A stretch of DNA of 64,000 nucleotides from the NCBI RefSeq assembly GCF_900100345.1, contig NZ_FMTT01000004.1, forward strand, positions 147,735 to 211,734. Direction: 5' to 3'. Source of the DNA: Paenibacillus tianmuensis. GTDB taxonomy: Bacteria > Bacillota > Bacilli > Paenibacillales > NBRC-103111. Below are positions 17,117 through 24,783 of the stretch, piece by piece. Position numbers and translations under genes: made by a program. The notes beneath the pieces were generated by a model, which was not told where the DNA came from, made no database searches, and saw nothing but the letters and a program-made list of their open reading frames with translations. Positions within the stretch are counted from its first letter, which is position 1, and each line of letters starts with the position of its first letter.

Positions 17117-17995
17117 GTGGCAAGAGGACTATTCGATGTCGTTGTAAACCCGGAGCTTAGCGAGGATACGATAACAGTGGTCGCGAATTGTATAAACGGC
17201 TACGCACATGAGCTGCACGCGCTTCGGGACGGAACGATGGTCGTTTTGAAAAAAGAAGGCAGTCCGGGAAAACAAATCCGCATCGTGCGGGGACAGGACG
17301 ACGAATGCCTGTTTCATTACATCGAAATGGGACCGGCCACGGCCCAAGCCGTCAACCTGCGGGGAGGAGCCCGCTGCCTGCTGGAATATAACGAGCTCGA
17401 ACAGACTGTGACTCTGACCAAAATTACCTTGAACAAAGAGCGGGTCATCGTGCTTACCGAAAAGGGTCAACCGGAACCGAGAGTAAGAATCGGGTATTCG
17501 TTACTGAACAAGCTCGGAATGGCTGGCGCACAAAGGAGCCGGACCGTGCGGGCCAGACACGGGAGTGCTTCCGTCAAGCTCCGCCTCTCGGTGCCCCAAA
17601 ACGAGCTTAGCGAACAATTCGTACTGTCGGCGGGCGCTGCGGCCAAGCTTCGGCTGGGCAATGGGCAGCCGTGCCTGCTTGCTTATGATCAAGTGGCCCG
17701 GACGCTATCGTTCTCGCCGTTATCGGACGCACCGGAATCCGTCGACCCGGCGACCGGTACTGCGCCGAACGATTCGGCTCAGCCTATAAAATCGTCATAC
17801 CGGTCGAGGTCCGCACAACGAACCGTCGCCAAAACCGTGACCGCCAGCCGGAGCGGCAAATCGCGGACCCGCAAAACCGCCCCTTCCCGCCTGTTCGTTT
17901 CAAAGCAAACGAAGGCTCCAAAACCAGAACCCTCTTCCAAAACCGTAGAATCCGCCGTGTGGATCAGCCCAAAGCTTCATAGAGGACGCCGGTAA
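17117..17995 (+). CDS. Unknown two-repeat protein with a basic C-terminal tail
   Basis: A 292-residue protein of no recognised family. Two similar units are visible: one ends RGGARCLLEYNELEQTVTL and the second ends NGQPCLLAYDQVARTLSF, each a beta-rich block. From about residue 215 the sequence becomes low-complexity and strongly basic (SYRSRSAQRTVAKTVTASRS, GKSRTRKTAPS), ending HRGRR. This suggests DNA, RNA or cell-wall polymer binding. The GTG at 17117 follows GGGAGAGG and is preferred; the frame also opens at a GTG at 17069 without a binding site. No hydrophobic segments. Monocistronic. Confidence 0.6.
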   Translation: MARGLFDVVVNPELSEDTITVVANCINGYAHELHALRDGTMVVLKKEGSPGKQIRIVRGQDDECLFHYIEMGPATAQAVNLRGGARCLLEYNELEQTVTLTKITLNKERVIVLTEKGQPEPRVRIGYSLLNKLGMAGAQRSRTVRARHGSASVKLRLSVPQNELSEQFVLSAGAAAKLRLGNGQPCLLAYDQVARTLSFSPLSDAPESVDPATGTAPNDSAQPIKSSYRSRSAQRTVAKTVTASRSGKSRTRKTAPSRLFVSKQTKAPKPEPSSKTVESAVWISPKLHRGRR

Positions 17996-18144
17996 ATCAG
18001 TTCATCCGCCGCATCCACGGGCGATTCCAGAAATCCCGAATCCGTCATATCTTTCATAAGCGCTATACTTTGCACTATAATGATAGAGTTGTTTGAATCA
18101 TAGCAGTAGGGTTTATTGTCGTTTGGGGGTCAGAGAAGATCAAA

Positions 18145-19333
18145 ATGAAAAAAAACAACTATTGAAGAAATACATGTTTTACGGGCACTCGCCTTTCTGG
18201 CCGTTGTGCTGCAGCACTCGATCGGCCACTATTTGTCCGAGCCGGATACAACGCTTTCGGATGGCGTGATGTTTACACTTTTTCTTCTTCTTTCCAAGTT
18301 TGCTGTTCCGTTGTTCATCTTTATTACAGGTCTCGTACTGTTTTACAATTATGACGGGCCGCTACGTTACGGTTCGTTTCTGCAAAAGCGGCTGAAGGAC
18401 ATCGGCGTCCCGTATTTGTTCTGGTCCCTCATCTATGCTGCTCCCGCATTGTTGCAAAGCACCGGCCTCTTCACAGGCGTACAGCAGTTCGTGGGGCTGG
18501 CATTTACCGGCAAAGCCTCGTATCACTTGTGGTATATTGTGATGATCATTCCGTTTTACGTGACGTTTCCGCTTTGGCGCTGGGTGATCCAGAATGTGCG
18601 AAGCCGAATCGTGACATCTGGGCGCGCGATCGCCGCCATGATGCTTTTGGCTATCGTGTATGTGTATGGTATGACTCTAATATGGCCGCTTTATCAGGCG
18701 GCGGAGCAATGGAATCTGCCGGCGCTGACCCCCATGCTGACCGAATATGCAGACCGCAACTCGCTCTATTTCTTCTACTACTTTGTCCTTGGAGCAGTCT
18801 CCGGTTCGGCGCTAACGCACTGGAGGGAATGGCTGAGACGCAACGGGCCGCTGGTGTATGCCGGTTTTTTTAGCTTGTCCGCTTACTTGACTTATCGTGT
18901 CGTTGCCGGCTTCGAAAATAACCCCGCATCTCAGAATCACTACGAGGACTTGCTTTTGCTGCGCCCGGTGACGGCGGTTTTCTTGATCGTTTCGATTCTT
19001 GTGGCATATAAGTTCGGAATGCGGGTCGCCGAATCCGCGAAGGGGTTTACGCGCCGTGTGCTCTGGATTGTCAGCCAATATTCCTATGGCGCTTATTTGA
19101 TCCATGCGCTGATGCTGACCTGGGCTACCATGCTCTCTGACGTACTGCTTCCGCAGGTGAACGTCACACTTCGCACGATCCTTGCCTTTATTCTTTGCTC
19201 GGCGATGTCGGTGCTGGCCACATTTGCGCTGTCCAGGATTCCGTTCCTCGGGCAATGGATGACCGGTTTGGGGAAATCCAAAAAGAAACCGCAGCCAGTT
19301 CCCGGCCTGTCGGCTGACAGCATGAAGGGCTAA
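18145..19333 (+). CDS. Acyltransferase-3 family membrane protein, frameshifted at an A8 run
   Basis: An integral membrane O-acyltransferase-like protein with about ten hydrophobic segments, which in Bacilli acylates wall or exported polysaccharides. The natural N-terminus reads TTIEEIHVLRALAFLAVVLQ followed by HSIGHYL, with the family's essential His in the first membrane helix. In this sequence the only upstream ATG (18145) is followed by eight adenines that throw translation out of frame, into a TGA. With seven adenines the frame would be MKKTTIEEIHV and continuous. The remaining open frame starts only at the GTG at 18206, inside helix 1. This may be a sequencing error, a real mutation or slippage control. 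Confidence 0.7.
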
Positions 19334-19369
19334 AATCGCTAAATCGCAGAAGAGCCGGAGGTCTGATTC

Positions 19370-19576
19370 TTGGCATGCACGACGGGGGCTTATGCATCTC
19401 CAACCGGGTGGCTTATTTTATCATCGGCGACGACCTGTGGACGCAAGCGCTTTCGCATCGCCTTCGAACGGTCCGTCTGGATTACGCTCCTCCTGATCGT
19501 TGCCTATGCCGGCGCGAAAATCGCAGAAAGCAAAACGGAACGAAGCAAGTCTCCGTCCCGTTTGACACGATATTAA
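19370..19576 (+). CDS. Doubtful small ORF with one hydrophobic segment
   Basis: A 68-codon frame begins at a TTG spaced correctly behind GGAGGTC. It contains one hydrophobic stretch (SVWITLLLIVAYAGA) followed by a basic tail. No family was recognised. It converges on the SRPBCC gene and overlaps its 3' end by four bases. An overlapping frame from the ATG at 19375 has an equally protein-like first 25 residues, so a frameshift may be involved. Treat as tentative. Confidence 0.3.
   Translation: MACTTGAYASPTGWLILSSATTCGRKRFRIAFERSVWITLLLIVAYAGAKIAESKTERSKSPSRLTRY
19532..19563 (-). terminator. Possible terminator of the SRPBCC gene
   Basis: On the minus strand AAACGGGACG pairs with CGTTCCGTTT around an 11-base loop, and the 3' arm runs into TTTTGCTTTC. 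One mismatch in the stem. It begins about 10 bases after the gene's stop codon. Confidence 0.4.
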
Positions 19577-20022
19577 TAACCGAAATCAAGCGTTTTGCCC
19601 GTTTCGGCGTAGGTTTTGATATTGCTCAAAATCATAGGCCAGCTTTGCCGGGTGTTCTCGTACGACGGATGATTGGCCGGCCACTTGTCGTTGACCAGCG
19701 TCAGCTTGGTGCAGCTGCCCATAGGCTCCAGCGCGAACGTGATCCGGGTCTCCAGCTCGGCGTGGTTGTCCCGGTAAGAAGGTCCGGCATGCTCGGTCAC
19801 GCTGAGCAGACGGTTAGGCTCGATGGCGAGCACCTCGCCGTAGACGTGGACAGTTTCGTCGCCGTCGTTCCCGGGTCCCACGTACGCGTAATCGGCGCCA
19901 ACCTCGAAGGTGGAACGGATCGTACAGCCGAACATCGTCTTTTTCACGCCTTCGTCCGAAATCAATACCTGCCAGACGTCCTCCGGTGACGCCCCGATAT
20001 AGTAATGGTAAACAAGATCCAT
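19573..20022 (-). CDS. SRPBCC/AHSA1-domain protein
   Basis: A 149-residue START-like hydrophobic-ligand-binding protein of the Aha1-C/YndB-type family. It opens MDLVYHYYIGASPEDVWQVL, the typical first strand and helix, and ends with WPMILSNIKTYAETGKTLDF, a helix common in these proteins. The start is at 20022 behind GGAGGG; the alternative ATG at 20040 overlaps the binding site. Such proteins are often expressed with small regulators; here the divergent AraC-type gene is the neighbour. The ligand is unknown. Confidence 0.85.
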   Translation of the reverse strand: MDLVYHYYIGASPEDVWQVLISDEGVKKTMFGCTIRSTFEVGADYAYVGPGNDGDETVHVYGEVLAIEPNRLLSVTEHAGPSYRDNHAELETRITFALEPMGSCTKLTLVNDKWPANHPSYENTRQSWPMILSNIKTYAETGKTLDFGY

Positions 20023-20167
20023 GCTTATCCCTCCGCGCATCTATTATTTTGGAATTGCAATCGGATGCCCCGACTGTTACTCTTACTATACATTCGGCTG
20101 CGGACAAGCGTATAGGAAAAACGCGACAGAACGATTTTCCCGCATAACGGGGCAAGGGAGAGATTTG

Positions 20168-20977
20168 ATGCACAGGACGGCCGACGAGACCCCAAGAGGA
20201 CTATTGCATCCGAAAAACGGTGAAAAAAAGTTTGTATTGTCCCGATTCCAGCCTTCGGCGGAAATCGACTTTTTCGTGCAGCATTATTGGATCGTCAAGT
20301 GGGACTTGCGCGGAGAAGCGCCGTATCGTCAGACGGTATTGACCCATCCGAACGTCAATCTGGTTTTCGAACCGGAGCTTACGCGCATTTACGGCGTTAC
20401 CAGTGTGACCTCCTCTCATTTGCTGCAGGACCGAGGCTGGGTACTTGGCCTGAAATTCAAGCCCGGAGGCTTCTACCCTTTCCTGAACGAGCCGATATCC
20501 CGGTTGACGGACAGCTCCGTCAGCTTCCGCGAAGTGTTCGGGATGGATAGCGGGCCGCTTGAGAAAGAAATTTTTGCCCAAGAGGAGATCGAGCCGGCGC
20601 TCCGCCGGGTGGAAACGTTCCTCGGCGAGCGGCTCCCGGCGCCGGACGACAACGTCAGCTTGGTGAGCGACATCGTCAGCCGCATCCAAAACGACCGGAC
20701 CATCGTCAAAGTGGATGATGCCGTGCGCCAAACCGGAGTGCACAAGCGGACGCTGCAGCGCATGTTCGACCGCTATGTCGGCGTAAGCCCCAAATGGGTC
20801 ATTCGGCGCTACCGGCTTCATGAAGCGGCCGAGCAGATGCACCATGGCTCCGTTCCCGATTGGTTGCAGCTTTCCTTGGCGCTCGGCTATTACGATCAGT
20901 CCCATTTCATCCGCGATTTCAGGTCGATTGTGGGGCCGTCGCCGGAGCAATACGTCAAGAAGCATCATTCCTGCTAA
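20168..20977 (+). CDS. AraC-family transcriptional regulator
   Basis: A 269-residue regulator. The N-terminal part (FQPSAEIDFFVQHYWIVKWD, then GLKFKPGGFYPFL) is the jelly-roll-type sensor seen in DUF6597-type AraC proteins. The C-terminal 100 residues hold two helix-turn-helix units (VDDAVRQTGVHKRTLQRMFD and LALGYYDQSHFIRDF) ending in the conserved GPSPEQYV. ATG at 20168 follows GGGAGAG. It is divergent from the SRPBCC gene, 145 bases away, which is its most likely target. Confidence 0.88.
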   Translation: MHRTADETPRGLLHPKNGEKKFVLSRFQPSAEIDFFVQHYWIVKWDLRGEAPYRQTVLTHPNVNLVFEPELTRIYGVTSVTSSHLLQDRGWVLGLKFKPGGFYPFLNEPISRLTDSSVSFREVFGMDSGPLEKEIFAQEEIEPALRRVETFLGERLPAPDDNVSLVSDIVSRIQNDRTIVKVDDAVRQTGVHKRTLQRMFDRYVGVSPKWVIRRYRLHEAAEQMHHGSVPDWLQLSLALGYYDQSHFIRDFRSIVGPSPEQYVKKHHSC

Positions 20978-21021
20978 CCCCGGGCTGCTGCCGTTCGAAT
21001 AGGCAAGGCAAGCGTGGAGCA

Positions 21022-21050
21022 GGTCCGGTTCGTTGGAACCGGGCCGTTTT
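21022..21050 (+). terminator. Terminator of the AraC-type gene
   Basis: GGTCCGGTTC (21022-21031) pairs with GAACCGGGCC (21036-21045) around a four-base loop, followed by GTTTT. It is placed between two convergent regulator genes. Confidence 0.75.
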
Positions 21051-21064
21051 GTCGTACTCCGGGG

Positions 21065-21856
21065 TCATTCCGCGCCGTCTGGCTCGTGCTGCCACGGGTC
21101 GGGCAGCAGTCCCGTATAATTCGCAGAAGGCGACTGGAGGTCGCGCTCCAGCACGAACTTCGAACGGTCGCCGCGGAATATTTCCTGCGAATGCTCCATT
21201 GGTATGCCCGCCGTATCATAGGTAACGGAACGGACCATCAAGGCGGGAGCCCCGACGGCCACCTCCAAATATTCGCTGTACTGATCATCGGTCAGGATCG
21301 GCTCGATCCAGTCGACACATTTGCTTAATTGATGCCCGTACTTGCCGCGGAACACGTCGTACAGCGAGCCATGAATTTCCTCAAGAGCAAGACCCGGCGC
21401 AACCTTCCACGGAATATACGTAATGGAATATTTCAGGGGCGTCCGGTCAACATACCGCATACGGATCAGCTTGAAGAGCGGGTCCGTTTCGGCGACCTGC
21501 AGCATCTTGGCCAGCTTCGCGTTTGCCGGCACCACAGCGAATTCCAGCACCTTCGTTTCGCCGGTTAGCCCCAGCCGCTTCATATAATCGTCAAAGCTGA
21601 TGTAGCTGGACAGCGGCTGCTGAATTTTGGAAGAAGCGACGAAGGTGCCCTTGCCTTGCGTTTGCTCGATATGCCCCTCCAGCTTCAAATGATGCAGCGC
21701 TTGCCGGACCGTCGTCCGGCTCACCTCAAATTGCTCGCACAGCTCGTATTCGGTCGGCAAGCGGTCCCCCGGCCGATACCGTCCCGACTCGATCAGCTCC
21801 AGTATACGGTTTTTCAGCTTATGATAGAGCGGAGCGTCCGCTTTCGTTTTTGCCAC
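21065..21856 (-). CDS. GntR-family (HutC/UTRA) regulator
   Basis: A 263-residue repressor. Winged helix at residues 8-75 (ILELIESGRYRPGDRLPTEY, then FEVSRTTVRQALHHLKLEG and QGKGTFVA) and a UTRA ligand-binding domain from about residue 95 to the end. The GTG at 21856 is preferred because GGAGGTTTCAAC precedes it; the frame also opens at 21895. HutC-type proteins sense sugar phosphates or similar metabolites. It is divergent from the kinase and GH4 genes, and paired 12-base palindromes overlap that operon's promoter. Three TTGTATC words upstream of its own start may mediate autoregulation. Confidence 0.9.
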   Translation of the reverse strand: MAKTKADAPLYHKLKNRILELIESGRYRPGDRLPTEYELCEQFEVSRTTVRQALHHLKLEGHIEQTQGKGTFVASSKIQQPLSSYISFDDYMKRLGLTGETKVLEFAVVPANAKLAKMLQVAETDPLFKLIRMRYVDRTPLKYSITYIPWKVAPGLALEEIHGSLYDVFRGKYGHQLSKCVDWIEPILTDDQYSEYLEVAVGAPALMVRSVTYDTAGIPMEHSQEIFRGDRSKFVLERDLQSPSANYTGLLPDPWQHEPDGAE

Positions 21857-21901
21857 GTTGAAACCTCCGATAAGAACCATAGTCATTGTACCCAAACATT
21901 C

Positions 21902-21933
21902 GATACAAATTTAGATACAACTATAGGATACAA
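21902..21933 (-). repeat. Three TTGTATC words upstream of the GntR gene
   Basis: On the plus strand GATACAA occurs at 21902-21908, 21914-21920 and 21927-21933, 12 and 13 bases apart, just upstream of the regulator's start. The spacing near one helical turn suggests a cooperative binding site. Not matched to a known operator. Confidence 0.5.
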
Positions 21934-21980
21934 CGTTGAAGATAGGTATTCAAGAGCCTATTTTATCTGAAAATAACCCG

Positions 21981-22049
21981 TTGACGCCGCTCGGAAGGCG
22001 TGTTAAATTTGTAATGACAAATGCAAATTAATAATATTTGTAATAACAA
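21981..22049 (+). promoter_or_regulatory. Sigma-A promoter with two operator palindromes
   Basis: TTGACG (21981-21986), a 17-base spacer and TAAATT (22004-22009) form a good vegetative promoter. TTGTAATGACAA (22009-22020) abuts the -10 box, and TTGTAATAACAA (22038-22049) lies 29 bases further on. Both fit TTGTnATnACAA and are likely sites for the divergent GntR-type repressor. Confidence 0.75.
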
Positions 22050-22084
22050 GTGCTTCTTAGGAGAAGGAAGGAGTCGGCATCAGC

Positions 22085-23068
22085 ATGAGCTATATCATCG
22101 GCGTAGACGGCGGCGGAACCAAGACGTATGCAGTTGTTATCGACGAGCATGGAAACAAGCGGGGAAGCGGCATTGCCGGATGCGGCAATCATCAGATTGT
22201 CGGCATCGATAAGGCGCTGGGGCATATCCGGCAATCCGTAGAACAAGCGATTCAGGAGGCCGGCCTGGCTCATGACGATATCGCCTTCGTCCAGTACGGC
22301 CTTGCGGGTGCGGACCGGGAGCACGATTTCTCGATTCTTCGCCCCGCGCTGGCGACGCTGCCTTTTGCGAATTGGGACGTCGTCTGCGATACGATGGAAG
22401 GCCTTCGTATCGGCTGTCCGGACAATGCGGGCGTCGTGCTCGTCTGCGGCAGCGGCACGAATGCGGCGGGACGCAACGAGGAAGGCCGCACGATTCAAAC
22501 CGGAGGCCTTGGAACGCTGTACGGCGACGCCGCAGGCAGCCACTACATGGCGACGCGGACATTCCAAGCGGCGGTTCGCTCATGGGAGTACCGGGACATT
22601 CCGTCCGTTCTGCAGCACAAAGTGCCTCGTTATTTCGGTTTCGACACCGTCGAGCAGATGGTGAACGATTTTCTGGACCGGGACATTTATTCGCTGCGGG
22701 AGGGCAATCTCACGATCGTACTGCACGAGGCGGCTGACGAAGGCGACGCTCTGGCGATCCGCCTCCTGCAGGACACCGGCCGGGAACTCGGCATCGCGGC
22801 GTGCTCGGTCATCCGCCGGCTGGGCGGCTTCCGGAAGGAGACGATTCCGATCGTGCTGGTCGGCAGCGTCGTGCAGAAAGGCCGCAATCCGCATTTGCTC
22901 GCCGCCTTGGAGGAGACGGTCCGGCAGGAGCACGGCTCCATCGAACTGATCATTCCGGAGATGGCTCCGGTTTACGGCGCCGTACTGCTCGGCATGGACC
23001 ATCTGGGTCTGGCGGCAGGCGAAGCTATGCATTCCAAATTTGCAGCTTACGGAGGGTATGAAGCATGA
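22085..23068 (+). CDS. BadF/BadG-type sugar kinase (N-acetylglucosamine kinase-like)
   Basis: A 327-residue ASKHA-fold ATPase. The first phosphate loop is IIGVDGGGTKTYAVV, the second is VVLVCGSGTNAAGR and the adenosine region is near IVLVGSVVQKG. This family covers eukaryote-type GlcNAc kinase, MurNAc kinase and glucosamine kinase. Its stop overlaps the start of the GH4 gene by four bases (ATGA), implying translational coupling. It probably phosphorylates the sugar that the downstream enzyme then cleaves or handles, in place of PTS phosphorylation. The substrate is not determinable. Confidence 0.85.
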   Translation: MSYIIGVDGGGTKTYAVVIDEHGNKRGSGIAGCGNHQIVGIDKALGHIRQSVEQAIQEAGLAHDDIAFVQYGLAGADREHDFSILRPALATLPFANWDVVCDTMEGLRIGCPDNAGVVLVCGSGTNAAGRNEEGRTIQTGGLGTLYGDAAGSHYMATRTFQAAVRSWEYRDIPSVLQHKVPRYFGFDTVEQMVNDFLDRDIYSLREGNLTIVLHEAADEGDALAIRLLQDTGRELGIAACSVIRRLGGFRKETIPIVLVGSVVQKGRNPHLLAALEETVRQEHGSIELIIPEMAPVYGAVLLGMDHLGLAAGEAMHSKFAAYGGYEA

Positions 23069-24387
23069 AAAAGGAATCGTTAAAAGTAGCCGTTATCGGT
23101 GGCGGCTCTTCCTACACGCCAGAATTGATCGAAGGCTTCATCAAACGGTATCCCGAGCTTCCCGTGAAAGATTTGTACCTGGTCGATATCGAAGCCGGCA
23201 AGGAAAAGCTCGAAATCGTCGGCAATCTGGCCAAGCGCATGCTGGAAAAAGCGAACGTCCCGATCAATCTCCACTTGACGCTGGACCGCCGGGAGGCGAT
23301 CCGGGATGCCGACTTCGTCACGACGCAGCTCCGCGTCGGCCAGCTCGCGGCACGCGCCCGGGACGAGCGCATTCCGCTGCGCTACAATCTGATTGGGCAG
23401 GAAACAACCGGCGCGGGAGGCTTCGCCAAGGCGCTTCGTACGATTCCGGTCATTCTGGATATTTGCAAGGACATGGAAGAGCTTGCGCCCAATGCTTGGC
23501 TGCTCAACTTTACGAATCCGGCAGGGATCGTGACGGAAGCTGTACTGAAGCATTCCAGCATCCAGACGATGGGGCTCTGCAATTTGCCGATCGGTACCCG
23601 GATACAGATCGCCAAGGCGCTGAATGTCGACGTCTCCCAAGTGGACATTGAGATGATCGGCATCAACCATCTGAACTGGACGACTCGCATGATCGTGGAC
23701 GGCGTCGACGTGACCCAGCAGGTGCTGTTCCAAGCAGCAAGCGGACAAAGCGGGTTTACGATGAAGAACATCCCGGATTTCGGCTGGGATCTCGAATTTT
23801 TGAAATCTCTCGGCTCGCTTCCGTGCGCTTACCACCGTTATTATTATTTGCGCGACGAGATGCTGAAAGAGCAGCTCCATGCGGCGGAAACGACAGGCAC
23901 ACGGGCAGAAGCCGTGAAGAAGGTCGAAGACGAGCTGTTCGAGATGTACAAAGACCCGAACCTGAACGTCAAGCCTCCGCAGCTCGAAAAACGCGGCGGT
24001 GCCTACTATTCCGAAGCGGCACTGAATTTAGTCTCTTCCATTTACAATAACAAAAAGGACATCCAAACCGTCAACGTGCGCAACAACGGCATCATCGGCT
24101 GCCTGCCGGACGACGTCTCGGTAGAAGTGAACTGCGTGATCGACGCGAACGGCGCCCACCCGGTGCAGTTGACCACGCCGATCGACGCCAAAATCCGCGG
24201 GCTGCTGCAAGCGGTAAAAGCTTACGAGGAGCTGACGGTCGAAGCTGCCGTCACCGGGGATTACGGGACCGCGCTTCAAGCGCTGACCCTTCATCCGCTC
24301 GTCGGCTCCGCTTCGCTGGCCAAGTCGGTGCTGGACGATATTTTGCGGGAAAACCAAGCGGAGCTGCCTGTTTATTGGCAACGTTAA
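23065..24387 (+). CDS. GH4 6-phospho-beta-glucosidase
   Basis: A 440-residue NAD+ and metal-dependent family 4 glycosidase. The Rossmann start is VAVIGGGSSYTPELIEGF. The metal-site cysteine is in GLCNLPIGTRI, with its partner in GINHLNW. The length and the E-x-R-D-E-R stretch (ARDERIPLRYNLIGQ) fit the LicH/CelF subgroup, which hydrolyses 6-phosphorylated cellobiose-type substrates in the cytoplasm. Translation is coupled to the upstream kinase. No PTS component lies nearby. Confidence 0.9.
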   Translation: MKKESLKVAVIGGGSSYTPELIEGFIKRYPELPVKDLYLVDIEAGKEKLEIVGNLAKRMLEKANVPINLHLTLDRREAIRDADFVTTQLRVGQLAARARDERIPLRYNLIGQETTGAGGFAKALRTIPVILDICKDMEELAPNAWLLNFTNPAGIVTEAVLKHSSIQTMGLCNLPIGTRIQIAKALNVDVSQVDIEMIGINHLNWTTRMIVDGVDVTQQVLFQAASGQSGFTMKNIPDFGWDLEFLKSLGSLPCAYHRYYYLRDEMLKEQLHAAETTGTRAEAVKKVEDELFEMYKDPNLNVKPPQLEKRGGAYYSEAALNLVSSIYNNKKDIQTVNVRNNGIIGCLPDDVSVEVNCVIDANGAHPVQLTTPIDAKIRGLLQAVKAYEELTVEAAVTGDYGTALQALTLHPLVGSASLAKSVLDDILRENQAELPVYWQR

Positions 24388-24401
24388 CGGTCCTATAAGA
24401 C

Positions 24402-24447
24402 AAGATCCCGCCTGTTCCTTTCGGAACCTGGCGGGATCTTTATTTTT
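24402..24447 (+). terminator. Terminator of the kinase-GH4 operon
   Basis: AAGATCCCGCC (24402-24412) pairs perfectly with GGCGGGATCTT (24430-24440), with a further GTTCC/GGAAC stem inside the loop, followed by TATTTTT. Confidence 0.93.
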
Positions 24448-24460
24448 GTGCTCGGGCGGG

Positions 24461-24604
24461 TTAAACTCCCTTTCGTATCAGGTGCTGCAGATCCGACCAG
24501 CGAATCGGACGGATGCCTTCAGAAGCGATCACCTGACGAATGGCTGGATCGCGGAACAGCTCGAACTCCATACCCCTTTTCTCCCAATAGGAATGAATGG
24601 CCAT
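24461..24604 (-). CDS. Small unknown ORF, 47 aa
   Basis: The frame opens MAIHSYWEKRGMEFELFRDP and continues AIRQVIASEGIRPIRWSDL, with natural protein composition and GC-rich third positions, unlike the frames opposite it. The binding site is weak (GGTAAGAG). It fills much of an otherwise empty 400-base gap between a terminator and the end of the secreted-protein gene. It could be a genuine small protein or the C-terminal rest of a lost gene. No family recognised. Confidence 0.4.
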   Translation of the reverse strand: MAIHSYWEKRGMEFELFRDPAIRQVIASEGIRPIRWSDLQHLIRKGV

Positions 24605-24675
24605 ACTCTTACCAGCTTCTTTTCGAAGCCTTTTCGAGGAAGAACCATTCGTGTCTTAGAGGAAGCTTTTCTTGA

Positions 24676-24723
24676 AATGATAGAATGGTTCAGCTCCGCT
24701 GAAAATTTTTACATTCTATCATT
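24676..24723. repeat. Nested inverted repeat
   Basis: AATGATAGAATG (24676-24687) and CATTCTATCATT (24712-24723) are perfect complements. Between them TTCAGCTCCGCTGAA forms an inner hairpin. The two-level palindrome is AT-rich and adjoins a terminator. Its role is unknown. Confidence 0.7.
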
Positions 24724-24725
24724 AT

Positions 24726-24757
24726 AAAAAGCAGGCTCTCGCTGAGAGAACCTGCTT
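24726..24757 (-). terminator. Terminator of the secreted-protein operon
   Basis: Minus strand: AAGCAGG, an inner CTCTC/GAGAG hairpin, then CCTGCTTTTT. Located 27 bases after the stop of the 24784 gene. Confidence 0.88.
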
Positions 24758-24783
24758 CTTCGGGTATGCCGTTAAAAAATCGC

